A DNA stretch of 64,000 nucleotides from an uncultured Bacilli bacterium (GTDB lineage Bacteria; Bacillota_I; Bacilli_A; RF39; UBA660): NCBI GenBank assembly GCA_934130545.1, contig CAKOYD010000002.1, positions 186,001 to 250,000 on the forward strand. The letters run 5' to 3'. Every line of letters starts with the position of its first letter. Positions within the stretch are counted from its first letter, which is position 1. A model generated the notes under the pieces. That model did not search any database, was not told the DNA's origin, and worked only from the letters and a program-made list of their open reading frames with translations. Shown here in pieces: positions 44,232 to 52,280 of this stretch. Both the position numbers and the translations under genes were made by a program.

Positions 44232-44671
44232 AACCCAAAATCATCCCCATTATCAAATAAATTTTCTGCAATTTCATCTAGTTTATCAAAGTTATCCTGC
44301 ATTAAATTATCATAATAATCTAATGCCCAAATTTCTAGACGATCATTAACCCCAATGATAACGCATTCTTTTTTAATTTTAGCATATTCAAATAAAGATG
44401 TAGGTATGTTGATTCTACCCTGCTTATCTAATTCACATACAGTTGCACTACTTAAGAAGAATCTAGTGAATGTTCTAGCATCTTTCTTAGTAAATGGAAG
44501 CATCTTTAACTTAGAAATAATCTTATTCCATTCATTCATTGGATAAACAAATAAACATCCATCTAATCCTTTAGTAAGAATAAAAGTATCTCCAATATCC
44601 TCTCTAAACTTGGAAGGTATAATTAATCTTTTCTTCTCATCAATATTATGACGATATTCTCCAATTAACAT
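44228..44671 (-). CDS. mraZ: Transcriptional regulator MraZ
   Basis: This 147-residue protein has two AbrB-like swapped-hairpin halves: IGEYRHNIDEKKRLIIPSKF with a DxxGR-like turn, and TVCELDKQGRINIPTSLFEY. FILTKGLDGCLFVYPMNEW is a MraZ hallmark. MraZ assembles as a ring and represses its own dcw operon through GTGG/TGGG direct repeats, three of which lie just upstream. It heads mraZ-rsmH-ftsL-ftsI. Confidence 0.97.
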   Translation of the reverse strand: MLIGEYRHNIDEKKRLIIPSKFREDIGDTFILTKGLDGCLFVYPMNEWNKIISKLKMLPFTKKDARTFTRFFLSSATVCELDKQGRINIPTSLFEYAKIKKECVIIGVNDRLEIWALDYYDNLMQDNFDKLDEIAENLFDNGDDFGL

Positions 44672-44681
44672 AACTTATCCC

Positions 44682-44705
44682 CCACTTTCTTCCACTTCGT
44701 GCCAC
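44682..44705 (-). promoter_or_regulatory. MraZ-binding repeats
   Basis: On the minus strand GTGG occurs three times at exactly 10-base intervals (44705-44702, 44695-44692, 44685-44682) directly before the mraZ start. Repeats of this type, one helical turn apart, are the known MraZ operator. A TATAAT-like box lies just upstream near 44715-44725. Confidence 0.82.
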
Positions 44706-44780
44706 TCTACAATATTATAATATACTCTTTTTTATCTTTTGTAAACAATATTACTAAAACTTTACATTAATTTTACCAAA

Positions 44781-44817
44781 TAAATAACTCATCTCTATTT
44801 TAGAAATGAGTTATTTA
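44781..44817. terminator. Hairpin after the glycine-rich surface gene
   Basis: TAAATAACTCAT and ATGAGTTATTTA form a 12-pair stem two bases after the stop at 44819. The U-run on the minus strand is weak (ATTTGGT), but the stem is strong. Confidence 0.7.
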
Positions 44818-44818
44818 T

Positions 44819-47800
44819 CTATTGCCAACAATAACTATCGTTTAATTTAGTATATCCACTAGCACATGAATATGTTGTTACTGTTGTTCCTGATGTATAT
44901 ATTTTACATGACTTATTTACAAGGTATCCACTTGAGCAAGAATAAGCATATGAACAATTATTACTACTAAGAGTATATCCAGATGGGCAATTTGCACCAC
45001 CAGAATTAGCACAACTATATTGTGTTACCCTTCCAGTACTAGTTCGCTTACAATAAAAACTTCCTGTAAGATGACTATTAGCACTAGTATAATAATAACA
45101 TCCGCCACTATCTTGTAGATTACTACCACAATCTTCATAAGAACTTGCTGTTGTATTCGCTACTGTACCACTACATGTATTAGTATTACCAGCTCCATCT
45201 TTTACATAGAAAGTATATGTCTTTGCTCCTGTTATTGTACCAGTACTACTATTACTGCCACTATATGATGAACTCCAACCATAGTATGCTAGACCACTTC
45301 CTCCTTCATCAGAATATGTGGCAGTTATTGTTGTACCACTAGCACTTAATGTACATTTTGGTCTAATTGTATCGATAATAATCCAGTGAGCATATAACGT
45401 TGTATCTGATGTTTTATCCCAATCTCTTACACTTTGACCACTACTATTATAATATTGTGTTCCACCACTTGCTGAGTCATAATAACCGGCAAATGTATAT
45501 CCAGTCATAGTAGGTAAAGTTATATCAGGATAACTACCTTGTTTAGTACCATGAACAATAGTAGTTGAGTCAGTACCTCCTGTACCACCATTCTTATTGA
45601 ATGTTATAGTATATACTTTAGCTGTCCAATAAGCATATAGTGTATGATCACTAGCATTGGATACTATAGTATCACTTGTTACTCTAGTACCTGTACCATT
45701 TTCTCCCGTATACCAACCGCCAAATGAATAACCTGCTTTTATTGGTGTTGGCATATCACCATATTTTTGACTTTGTTGAACAGTTCTGTTTATACTAGTC
45801 AGAATTATTCTAGCTGCTCCATTACCAGTCTTAACATAATTACTAACAGAATTCCCGGAAATATTAGTTGTAGAATATGTTTTAGTACTTGTTGCATCAG
45901 AAGTTGCGCAATTATAACAATACATATATTTATCAGTAAGCAGTGAATTGCCAATATAACCAGAACCACCTCCGCCAGGAGCAATGTGTCCACTTCGTGA
46001 TCCACCATAAAAACCACCGCCTCCGCCAGTAGTAGCCCAATCACTTCCACCGCCTTGGCCGAATGACCCAGTAATAACACCACTATTTACTTCGCTTGCT
46101 CTATTACAATCACTTGTTATTTTACCTCCGGCGGTCTGAGTTCCGCCAAGGCCTACACACCATTGATTATCTTCAACACTGGATTCATCTCCAGAATTAC
46201 CTATGTATCCACCACCGGAACCACCACGTAATCCATATGTTCCAACATTTTCACCATAGTAAGATCCACCGCCTCCGCCAGAAACAATTAATATATTTGA
46301 TAGGCTAGATGATAATGATGATAGTAATCCAGACTTTGTAGCAATATGAGTCGCTCCACCGCCGGAACCAAATGATCTATTGCAGCATGCCTGGCCTCCT
46401 GTTGAACCACCACCATTATATCCACCCACAATATTCTCTAACGTTCCAGACGAGGTTCTGCTTCCCTGGCCTCCAACATTAACATATAAAATATCACCTG
46501 AGTTTAATGTAGTCGTTCCTTGTGAATATCCCCCATAACCACCAACAGTACCATCTATTGTTGTTCCTCCTTGAGCACCCCATGTTTCAAGTTTATATGT
46601 TCCAGTATATGGGACTGTGTAAATATTTTCTTTGGCCTCTGTAAATGTTGAAATAACATTATAACTTCCACCGGCAACATCAAAAGTTACATTTACAGTT
46701 TTATTCCATTTAGCATACAAAGTATGATTATTGGCAATAGTTATTACTGTATTCTCATCTACTTTAGTACCTGCCCCATTCTCACCAGTATACCAACCAC
46801 CGAAAGTATATCCTTCTCTAGTTGGGGTTGGTAATTCACCATATTTGTCTTTATAAGTTACATTATAGTTGGTGTCACTTATTAATGTAACTCTAGCTGC
46901 TCCATCACCGCTTTTAGCGTAATCAGTAGTTGGTGTCGCTGAAGCATTGGTAGTTGTATATGTCTTAGTATCGGTAGCATCAGATGTTGTACAATTATAG
47001 CAATACATATATTTATTAGCAAGTAATGAATTGCCTATGTAACTGGATCCACCGCCACCGCCACCATTCCTAGCAGAACCGCCAGCTCCACCGTATAGAC
47101 CACCGCCTCCACCGCCAGCTCCGTGCTCAAAGCTTGCTTCGTATCCACCTTGGCCTCCTAATCCAAATTGTCCAACTGTACCAGTAACACTTCCAGAGCC
47201 AAGGGTTCCTCCGGAGGTTTGTGTACCGCCACCGCCACCGCCTTGGAATGAACTACTATTGTGTCCACCGGTGTTACCCTGTATCCCACCGCCTGAACCA
47301 CCTATCTCATTTGCATTAAATACTCCAGTACCACCGCCGCCGCCTGAAACTATCAGGATACTTGATAGAGAGGATGATAAAGACGACAATAAACCTGTCT
47401 TTGTTGCAATATGGGTAGCACCACCCCCAGTTCCTGCACTGTAATTTGCATTTCCACCACCATTATATCCACCAGTAGTAAATGTACTTTCAGCATTAGA
47501 ACTTACGCCTTGACCTCCGACATTAAGATATAAAATATCTCCTTTTTTTAATGAAACAACTCCAGTAGAGTAACTACCATAACCAATTTGAGTTGTAGAA
47601 TATTGGCCGCCTTGGGCTCCCCAAGTTTCTAATTTATAATCACCAGTATATGTTACTTTGTAAGTATACTCTTGCGGTTGGGTGTATGTAACAGCAAAAT
47701 TACCTCCTGCTAAGTCTAAACTAACTGTTATATTTTTAGGTTCAAACACTACTTCACAATTAACATTACTTGTTATATTAGATATAGTTAAGATATTATT

Positions 47801-48409
47801 AGATACTGTTCCTTCACATGTTGTTGATTTATATTGATAACCATCATTAGGTGCTAAAGTATATTTAACTGTACCATTCTTAGTAGATAATTTAATATTA
47901 GGTTTTACTTTACCGTAAGTATTATTATTAGATTTAACTATTGCTTTATAGTATACATCTTTATTTATGCCAGTACTATTGCTAGGTAATTCTAATATTT
48001 CTTTTTCAAAACCTACTATATCTTTAATACTTACTGTTGTATCAGTACTACTATTATTTTGAATAAATACTTTAACTAGATTAGTATTCTTACTATTAAG
48101 TACTCCACTAGTATCTGTATCACTTATATTAATTATACTAATATTAGAGTTTACTCCTTCTAAATAAAGTAGATATGACATATTAAATTCATTAGGATTA
48201 CTTATTTTAATATCTACTATTTTACTATCATAACTAGGTATTAATATATCTCTATTAGTTCTATCACCTAAAACTATATTAAATAGATAATCTGCTTTAC
48301 TACTATTACCTTCGGTAATGGTAGTATCTATTGCAAATGTTCCTATTAGAGAAATAACTCCTATTATAAATATCAAAAATAATCCTATATATATTGTCCT
48401 TTTTTTCAT
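44819..48409 (-). CDS. Large glycine-rich, InlB-repeat surface protein
   Basis: This protein of about 1196 residues opens with a signal/membrane helix (TIYIGLFLIFIIGVISLIG). After a beta-rich region (about 25-220) come two copies of a Gly-rich domain (about 225-515 and 585-865). Each has YKLETWGAQGG, GDILYxNVGGQG, GGGATHIATK, ILIVSGGGGG and GAARxxL, and they resemble the ALK/LTK-type Gly-rich domain. Each is followed by a Listeria-Bacteroides (InlB B-type) repeat with GYxFGGWYTGENGxGT; a third repeat, an Ig-like stretch and a Cys-rich tail follow (CSSGYLVNKSCKIYTSGTT). No sortase motif is seen. ATG 48409 follows GGTGGTG. The same Cys-rich tail ends the gene at 63842. Confidence 0.8.
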   Translation of the reverse strand: MKKRTIYIGLFLIFIIGVISLIGTFAIDTTITEGNSSKADYLFNIVLGDRTNRDILIPSYDSKIVDIKISNPNEFNMSYLLYLEGVNSNISIINISDTDTSGVLNSKNTNLVKVFIQNNSSTDTTVSIKDIVGFEKEILELPSNSTGINKDVYYKAIVKSNNNTYGKVKPNIKLSTKNGTVKYTLAPNDGYQYKSTTCEGTVSNNILTISNITSNVNCEVVFEPKNITVSLDLAGGNFAVTYTQPQEYTYKVTYTGDYKLETWGAQGGQYSTTQIGYGSYSTGVVSLKKGDILYLNVGGQGVSSNAESTFTTGGYNGGGNANYSAGTGGGATHIATKTGLLSSLSSSLSSILIVSGGGGGTGVFNANEIGGSGGGIQGNTGGHNSSSFQGGGGGGTQTSGGTLGSGSVTGTVGQFGLGGQGGYEASFEHGAGGGGGGLYGGAGGSARNGGGGGGSSYIGNSLLANKYMYCYNCTTSDATDTKTYTTTNASATPTTDYAKSGDGAARVTLISDTNYNVTYKDKYGELPTPTREGYTFGGWYTGENGAGTKVDENTVITIANNHTLYAKWNKTVNVTFDVAGGSYNVISTFTEAKENIYTVPYTGTYKLETWGAQGGTTIDGTVGGYGGYSQGTTTLNSGDILYVNVGGQGSRTSSGTLENIVGGYNGGGSTGGQACCNRSFGSGGGATHIATKSGLLSSLSSSLSNILIVSGGGGGSYYGENVGTYGLRGGSGGGYIGNSGDESSVEDNQWCVGLGGTQTAGGKITSDCNRASEVNSGVITGSFGQGGGSDWATTGGGGGFYGGSRSGHIAPGGGGSGYIGNSLLTDKYMYCYNCATSDATSTKTYSTTNISGNSVSNYVKTGNGAARIILTSINRTVQQSQKYGDMPTPIKAGYSFGGWYTGENGTGTRVTSDTIVSNASDHTLYAYWTAKVYTITFNKNGGTGGTDSTTIVHGTKQGSYPDITLPTMTGYTFAGYYDSASGGTQYYNSSGQSVRDWDKTSDTTLYAHWIIIDTIRPKCTLSASGTTITATYSDEGGSGLAYYGWSSSYSGSNSSTGTITGAKTYTFYVKDGAGNTNTCSGTVANTTASSYEDCGSNLQDSGGCYYYTSANSHLTGSFYCKRTSTGRVTQYSCANSGGANCPSGYTLSSNNCSYAYSCSSGYLVNKSCKIYTSGTTVTTYSCASGYTKLNDSYCWQ

Positions 48410-48434
48410 AATTAACACCACCTATAGACATGAC

Positions 48435-48461
48435 AAAAAGAGTCTAACTTCTTAAACTCCT
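48435..48461 (-). terminator. Terminator/attenuator hairpin before the glycine-rich gene
   Basis: On the minus strand GGAGTTTAAG, a short loop and TTAGACTC, then TTTTTGTCAT. The same sequence, apart from the loop, lies before the surface gene at 26631. It is placed between the leader ORF and the structural gene. Confidence 0.7.
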
Positions 48462-48556
48462 TCTTTATGCTTATAATAAAAACAAACAAATGTATTACTT
48501 ATACCCCCCCCCCATGTAAACATAGAGTTAACGCTTTTTCTTAATATTTTATACAT
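48452..48556 (-). CDS. Leader ORF upstream of the glycine-rich gene, with G10 run
   Basis: The ATG at 48556 follows TAGAAAGGAGTTAATGATT, nearly identical to the site before the 28504-28563 ORF. As written it encodes 34 residues, starting MYKILRKSVNSMFTWGGG and ending HKEGV, and stops inside the terminator. A run of ten G (48514-48523) sets the frame. With eleven G the peptide would end GGGYK after 20 residues, matching the length and GGG-x-K end of the other leader. Either the run varies (phase variation), or a sequencing or assembly error removed a base, or the frames truly differ. Confidence 0.45.
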   Translation of the reverse strand: MYKILRKSVNSMFTWGGGISNTFVCFYYKHKEGV

Positions 48557-48620
48557 AATCATTAACTCCTTTCTACATAGGAAGAAATACCTTGTTTGTT
48601 TATCTCCTATCTTCTACTAA

Positions 48621-48626
48621 ATTATA
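48621..48626 (-). promoter_or_regulatory. Extended -10 promoter of the glycine-rich surface locus
   Basis: On the minus strand TGTGCTATAAT gives an extended -10. A convincing -35 was not found (TAGACA lies at a 15-base spacing). Confidence 0.5.
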
Positions 48627-48654
48627 GCACACATCATTTTATTTGTCTATTAGT

Positions 48655-48689
48655 TAAAAATAAAAAACTAAGAAAACGTATTCTCTTAG
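48655..48689 (-). terminator. Terminator of the RNase J gene
   Basis: On the minus strand CTAAGA, an 11-base A/T-rich loop, TCTTAG, then TTTTTTATTTTT, immediately after the stop. Confidence 0.85.
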
Positions 48690-48691
48690 CC

Positions 48692-50338
48692 TTATATTTC
48701 TTGCATAACTGTAATAATCATTGGTTTATTACCAGTAGCATTAAATAAATAATTAGATAATTGTTCTCTAATAGTATTCTTTATCTTAGTATAATCTATA
48801 TAATTAGGATAAGTATTTTCTATAATAATTTTACTACATATCTCTTTTATCTTATCAATTATCTCTGTAGAATCTTTAACATAGATAAAACCTCTAGTTA
48901 ATATTTCCGGTCCTACTAAAATCTTCTTAGTCTTCTTATTCATTGTAGCGGTAATAATTATAATACCATTTTGACTAAGTAATTCTCTATCTTTTAAAAC
49001 TACTTCTCCAATATCATCACTACTATCTCCATCAATTGAAATAGATCCTGTTGGTATCTTTAAATAATCTTCTACTAATTCACCATTTTCAAATGTTGCT
49101 ACATAACCATTTTCTTTTAATATAATATTTTCTGTTGGAATACCAACCATCTCTGCTAAATTAGCATTAGCTACCTGATTACGATATTCACCTTTAATTG
49201 GAAAATAATACTTTGGTTGCATAAGTTCTAACATCATCATTAAGTCTTCACTTGAAGCATGATATGATAAATATTTCTTAGGAGATAATATTACACTATC
49301 TGCTCCTATTTTTGCAATATCATCAAGCATCTTATAAAATGTCTTTTCTCTTCCTTCATATATTGGAGTAGCTAAAAATACTGTATCAGTAGGTTCTATC
49401 TTAATAAACTTATCATACCCATTAATAATTCTAATCATATTAGCATAAGGTTTTTCTCTTTCATTAGTATTTAATATAATAGCATTCTTATCGTTAAGAT
49501 TAGATAAATCTCCAATAAACTTTCTATCGATATGTAAATAACCATTATCTAGTGAATAATTAACTATGTTTTGAAGTCTCTTTCCCATAATAACTATCTT
49601 TTTATCAGTCTTCATAACTTCATTAAATAATTCTTGTATTCTATATAAATGGGAATTCAAAACATTAAATATTATTCTACCTGGTGCTTTATTTAAAGTC
49701 TTAGCAATTAATCCTTCAATACGATGATTAGGAGTTGTATAACCTGTTCTATCAGCATATATCGATTCACTAAGTAAACATAATACTCCTTGTTTACCAA
49801 TATATGCTAACTTACCAATATCTGTCTGATAAGGTCCTCTCATAACTGCATCAAAAACAAAATCACTACCATAAAATATTACTCCATCATTAGTATACAC
49901 TGCATATCCAAAATTATCTGGAATAGAATGTGATAAACTAACTGGAAACACTTTAACATTTCCAATAATAATTGCTTTATTAACCTTTATCTCCACTAAA
50001 TTAGTAGTATCTACTTTATAACTCTCAAATTCTTTTTTAACAATATCCATAGTAAATTTAGAACCATATACTTTAACATTATCTAAATACTTATAAATAT
50101 CTACTAAAGCCCCCACATTCTCATCATGACCATGTGTTAAAAACACACCCTTTATTCTTTTTACATTTTGTTTTAAATAATCAATATTAGGAATACTATA
50201 ATCAATTCCTAATGTATATTCATCACTATATTTTAGCCCAGCCTCAAACACAAGAATATCATCATCTATTTCCATAACAAACATATTCTTACCATTTTCA
50301 TTAAGACCACCTAGACTAAATAACTTTATCTTACTCAT
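48692..50338 (-). CDS. RNase J-like protein with degenerate metal site
   Basis: This 548-residue protein has the RNase J layout: metallo-beta-lactamase part with FSLGGLNENGKNMFVME, beta-CASP domain and a C-terminal domain (VGPEILTRGFIYVKDSTEII). RNase J degrades mRNA by 5'-exo- and endonuclease action. The catalytic HGHEDH motif reads HGHDEN here (69-74), the PIHGEYRH segment reads PIKGEYRN, and the final His motif is YHASSED rather than GHAS. Several metal ligands are therefore missing. It is best read as an RNase J2-like partner with little or no activity, needing an active RNase J elsewhere. Confidence 0.88.
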   Translation of the reverse strand: MSKIKLFSLGGLNENGKNMFVMEIDDDILVFEAGLKYSDEYTLGIDYSIPNIDYLKQNVKRIKGVFLTHGHDENVGALVDIYKYLDNVKVYGSKFTMDIVKKEFESYKVDTTNLVEIKVNKAIIIGNVKVFPVSLSHSIPDNFGYAVYTNDGVIFYGSDFVFDAVMRGPYQTDIGKLAYIGKQGVLCLLSESIYADRTGYTTPNHRIEGLIAKTLNKAPGRIIFNVLNSHLYRIQELFNEVMKTDKKIVIMGKRLQNIVNYSLDNGYLHIDRKFIGDLSNLNDKNAIILNTNEREKPYANMIRIINGYDKFIKIEPTDTVFLATPIYEGREKTFYKMLDDIAKIGADSVILSPKKYLSYHASSEDLMMMLELMQPKYYFPIKGEYRNQVANANLAEMVGIPTENIILKENGYVATFENGELVEDYLKIPTGSISIDGDSSDDIGEVVLKDRELLSQNGIIIITATMNKKTKKILVGPEILTRGFIYVKDSTEIIDKIKEICSKIIIENTYPNYIDYTKIKNTIREQLSNYLFNATGNKPMIITVMQEI

Positions 50339-50416
50339 TATTCTCCTTTCTTAATAAAGTTCTAAAGACTTATAAATTGTATCAAAAAAAAATATATTTG
50401 TCAAACGAGCATCACT

Positions 50417-50908
50417 CTACTTAACATCTATTATTCTCTTAAACTTATTATCACTTTCTCTAATAAAATTATCTATTAATTTACTTTGTGCTTTTGTTTC
50501 AGCATATGCTGTAATAGCAATAGTCTTCTTCCAATCTTTCGTATAAGCATCTGTTGTTAAATTAGTTATTTTATTATCTTTTAAAAAGTCTCTAAGTAAA
50601 ATCATTTCTTCTTTATTATCAGACAAAATAACATTTACATATGTTTTCTCTTTAGAAAATTTATTACTTATAACAAGTGCTAATAAAGTTCCAACACCAC
50701 TTGCGAAAGCAATTACATAAATCATATACTCTTGATCTCCACCTACAACATTAATTAGTTTATAAAATATAACTTGACTAACAATCACTGTAAGTGAAGC
50801 CAATATTGATCTATTTTTTTGAATCAAAATAGTCTTACTAGTACCTAACATATTATCAAATACTTTAATAAAAAAAACAATAATAATATTTATAATAATA
50901 ACTTTCAT
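50417..50908 (-). CDS. UPF0316/DUF2179-like membrane protein
   Basis: This protein of about 163 residues has three or four membrane helices in the first 95 (VIIINIIIVFFIKVFDNML, SILASLTVIVSQVIFYKLI and MIYVIAFASGVGTLLALVI) and a small C-terminal cytoplasmic domain. This matches the DUF5698 plus DUF2179 layout of UPF0316 proteins. The N-terminal NMLGTSKTILIQKNRSILAS segment resembles the family pattern NxLxTxxxI...R. Function is unknown. ATG 50908 was chosen because AGGAAGGAG precedes it; the frame opens at 50956. It lies upstream of the RNase J gene, same strand. Confidence 0.7.
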   Translation of the reverse strand: MKVIIINIIIVFFIKVFDNMLGTSKTILIQKNRSILASLTVIVSQVIFYKLINVVGGDQEYMIYVIAFASGVGTLLALVISNKFSKEKTYVNVILSDNKEEMILLRDFLKDNKITNLTTDAYTKDWKKTIAITAYAETKAQSKLIDNFIRESDNKFKRIIDVK

Positions 50909-50985
50909 TTCTAGCTCCTTCCTAAATGCAATATAAAATATTACCAAATTAATCATAATTTTTCAACCTTAAAATTAATATTTTC

Positions 50986-51015
50986 TTGACTTTACATACT
51001 ATTTAATTATATAAT
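50986..51015 (+). promoter_or_regulatory. Promoter of rpsD
   Basis: TTGACT, an 18-base spacer and TATAAT. The transcript would have a leader of about 135 bases. Confidence 0.72.
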
Positions 51016-51021
51016 ATTAAT

Positions 51022-51158
51022 GCATTTGGCAGCAGACTAATCATATTTTGTAATGTGTAATGTATAAGTAACTTATTTTGCTGCATAAGCGAAAGTCAAG
51101 ATAATACACCCTATAAAATATCTTAGTTATCTCCAAAATAGCAGAAGGAGGAAAAATT
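51022..51158 (+). promoter_or_regulatory. Structured rpsD leader, candidate S4 autoregulatory RNA
   Basis: The leader is long for this compact genome. GCAGCA (51029-51034) can pair with TGCTGC (51079-51084) across about 44 bases, with further possible pairing downstream before AGAAGGAGG and the ATG. Firmicute rpsD leaders commonly bind S4 to repress translation. The call is by position and this stem only. Confidence 0.5.
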
Positions 51159-51764
51159 ATGGCAAGATATACAGGCCCAAATAACAAACAAGCTAGAAGA
51201 GTTTCTTTCTCAATTCTTGAAAATGGTAAAGATATCGCAAAAAGACCTTATGGTCCAGGACAACATGGTAAAGATAGAAAAAGAAAACCTTCAAACTATT
51301 CAATTCAGTTAACTGAAAAACAAAAAGTAAGATTCATGTATGGAATTAGTGAAAAACAATTCGAAAAATTAGTAAATGAATCTGGTAAAATGAAAGGTGT
51401 TCATGGTGAAAACTTACTTATATTACTAGAAAGTAGATTAGATAACCTAGTTTATAGAGCAGGTTTTGCTACTACTAGAAGAGGTGCTAGACAATTAGTT
51501 AACCACGGACATATCACTGTAAATGGTAAGAAAGTTAATATTCCATCTTACAGAGTTAAAATTGGCGATGTAATATCATTAAAAGAATCTTCAATGAATC
51601 ATACAGGAGTAGAAATTGCTTTAGCTAACAAGCCAAAAAGAGTTGATTTCATTAATTATGATGAATCTAAAAAACAAGCTACTTATGTAAGATATCCTGA
51701 AAGAAGCGAATTAAACGCTGACATTAATGAATCATTAATCGTTGAATTCTACAGCAGAGTTTAG
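51159..51764 (+). CDS. rpsD: 30S ribosomal protein S4
   Basis: This 201-residue protein starts MARYTGPNNKQARRVSFSIL and has RRPYGPGQHG-like KRPYGPGQHGKDRKRKPSNY, then EKQKVRFMYGISEKQF. The S4 domain GENLLILLESRLDNLVYRAG, RRGARQLVNHGHITVNGKKV and PSYRVKIGDVI follow. It lacks the N-terminal Cys4 zinc site found in many S4 proteins. S4 nucleates 30S assembly and usually represses itself through its leader. Monocistronic, with a strong terminator. Confidence 0.98.
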   Translation: MARYTGPNNKQARRVSFSILENGKDIAKRPYGPGQHGKDRKRKPSNYSIQLTEKQKVRFMYGISEKQFEKLVNESGKMKGVHGENLLILLESRLDNLVYRAGFATTRRGARQLVNHGHITVNGKKVNIPSYRVKIGDVISLKESSMNHTGVEIALANKPKRVDFINYDESKKQATYVRYPERSELNADINESLIVEFYSRV

Positions 51765-51775
51765 TATTTAAATTT

Positions 51776-51808
51776 AAAAAGTTAGGCCAACAAAAGCCTA
51801 ACTTTTTT
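51776..51808. terminator. Bidirectional terminator after rpsD
   Basis: AAAAAGTTAGGC, loop CAACAAAA, GCCTAACTTTTTT. It serves rpsD and the convergent end of the polysaccharide cluster (stop at 51798). Confidence 0.92.
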
Positions 51809-52280
51809 CTATTTCTCTATCAATTAAATCAATCATATTATCAGTATTACTCTTAAACTTCTTGGGTTTAAATTTAGAAGATTCTTTTATTAACTTATCA
51901 ATATCATCAAAGTTATCTAACTTTAATATATATCCTTCTTTAGAAAAATTATCTATTATTTGTAATTGATGATCATTCACATGCTCATTATATTTACTTA
52001 AACGAGCTGCCGCAATTACCTTTTTATTATTTTTTAAACCAGTTATAATCGAACCTACACCACCATGTGTTATCAATAAATCACATTTCTTTATCATCTC
52101 ATCAAACTCATCCATGGGTATTAAATCAAATATTTTCATATACTTTGACTTAAAATCTGCTGAACAACCTGCTTGAACAACTACTTCATCATCAATCAAA
52201 TGTTTATCTAACTTATCTTCAAGAGCCTCTAGTATTCGATAAAATTGTTTATCTTGTGTACCTAACGTAACTAATATCAT
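51798..52280 (-). CDS. PssE/Alg13-like glycosyltransferase subunit
   Basis: This protein of about 160 residues matches the C-terminal half of GT28 enzymes, as in PssE/EpsF/Alg13: MILVTLGTQDKQFYRILEAL at the start and CDLLITHGGVGSIITGLKNN, the nucleotide-sugar-binding loop. Such proteins pair with a separate membrane-bound Alg14/PssD subunit to add the second sugar to a lipid-linked unit, and that partner is encoded directly upstream. Start chosen at the TAATG shared with that gene's stop. Last gene of the polysaccharide cluster. Confidence 0.88.
   Translation of the reverse strand: MILVTLGTQDKQFYRILEALEDKLDKHLIDDEVVVQAGCSADFKSKYMKIFDLIPMDEFDEMIKKCDLLITHGGVGSIITGLKNNKKVIAAARLSKYNEHVNDHQLQIIDNFSKEGYILKLDNFDDIDKLIKESSKFKPKKFKSNTDNMIDLIDREIEKS

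Noticed and set aside
45805..46308. Alternative frames in the glycine-rich gene
   Set aside because: They arise from GGN-repeat composition and have no ribosome binding site or family match.
47030..47350. GC-rich stretch in the 44819 gene considered as foreign DNA or a variable repeat
   Set aside because: The GC rise is explained by dense Gly codons (GGN) in the polyglycine segments and lacks the NNC-codon pattern.
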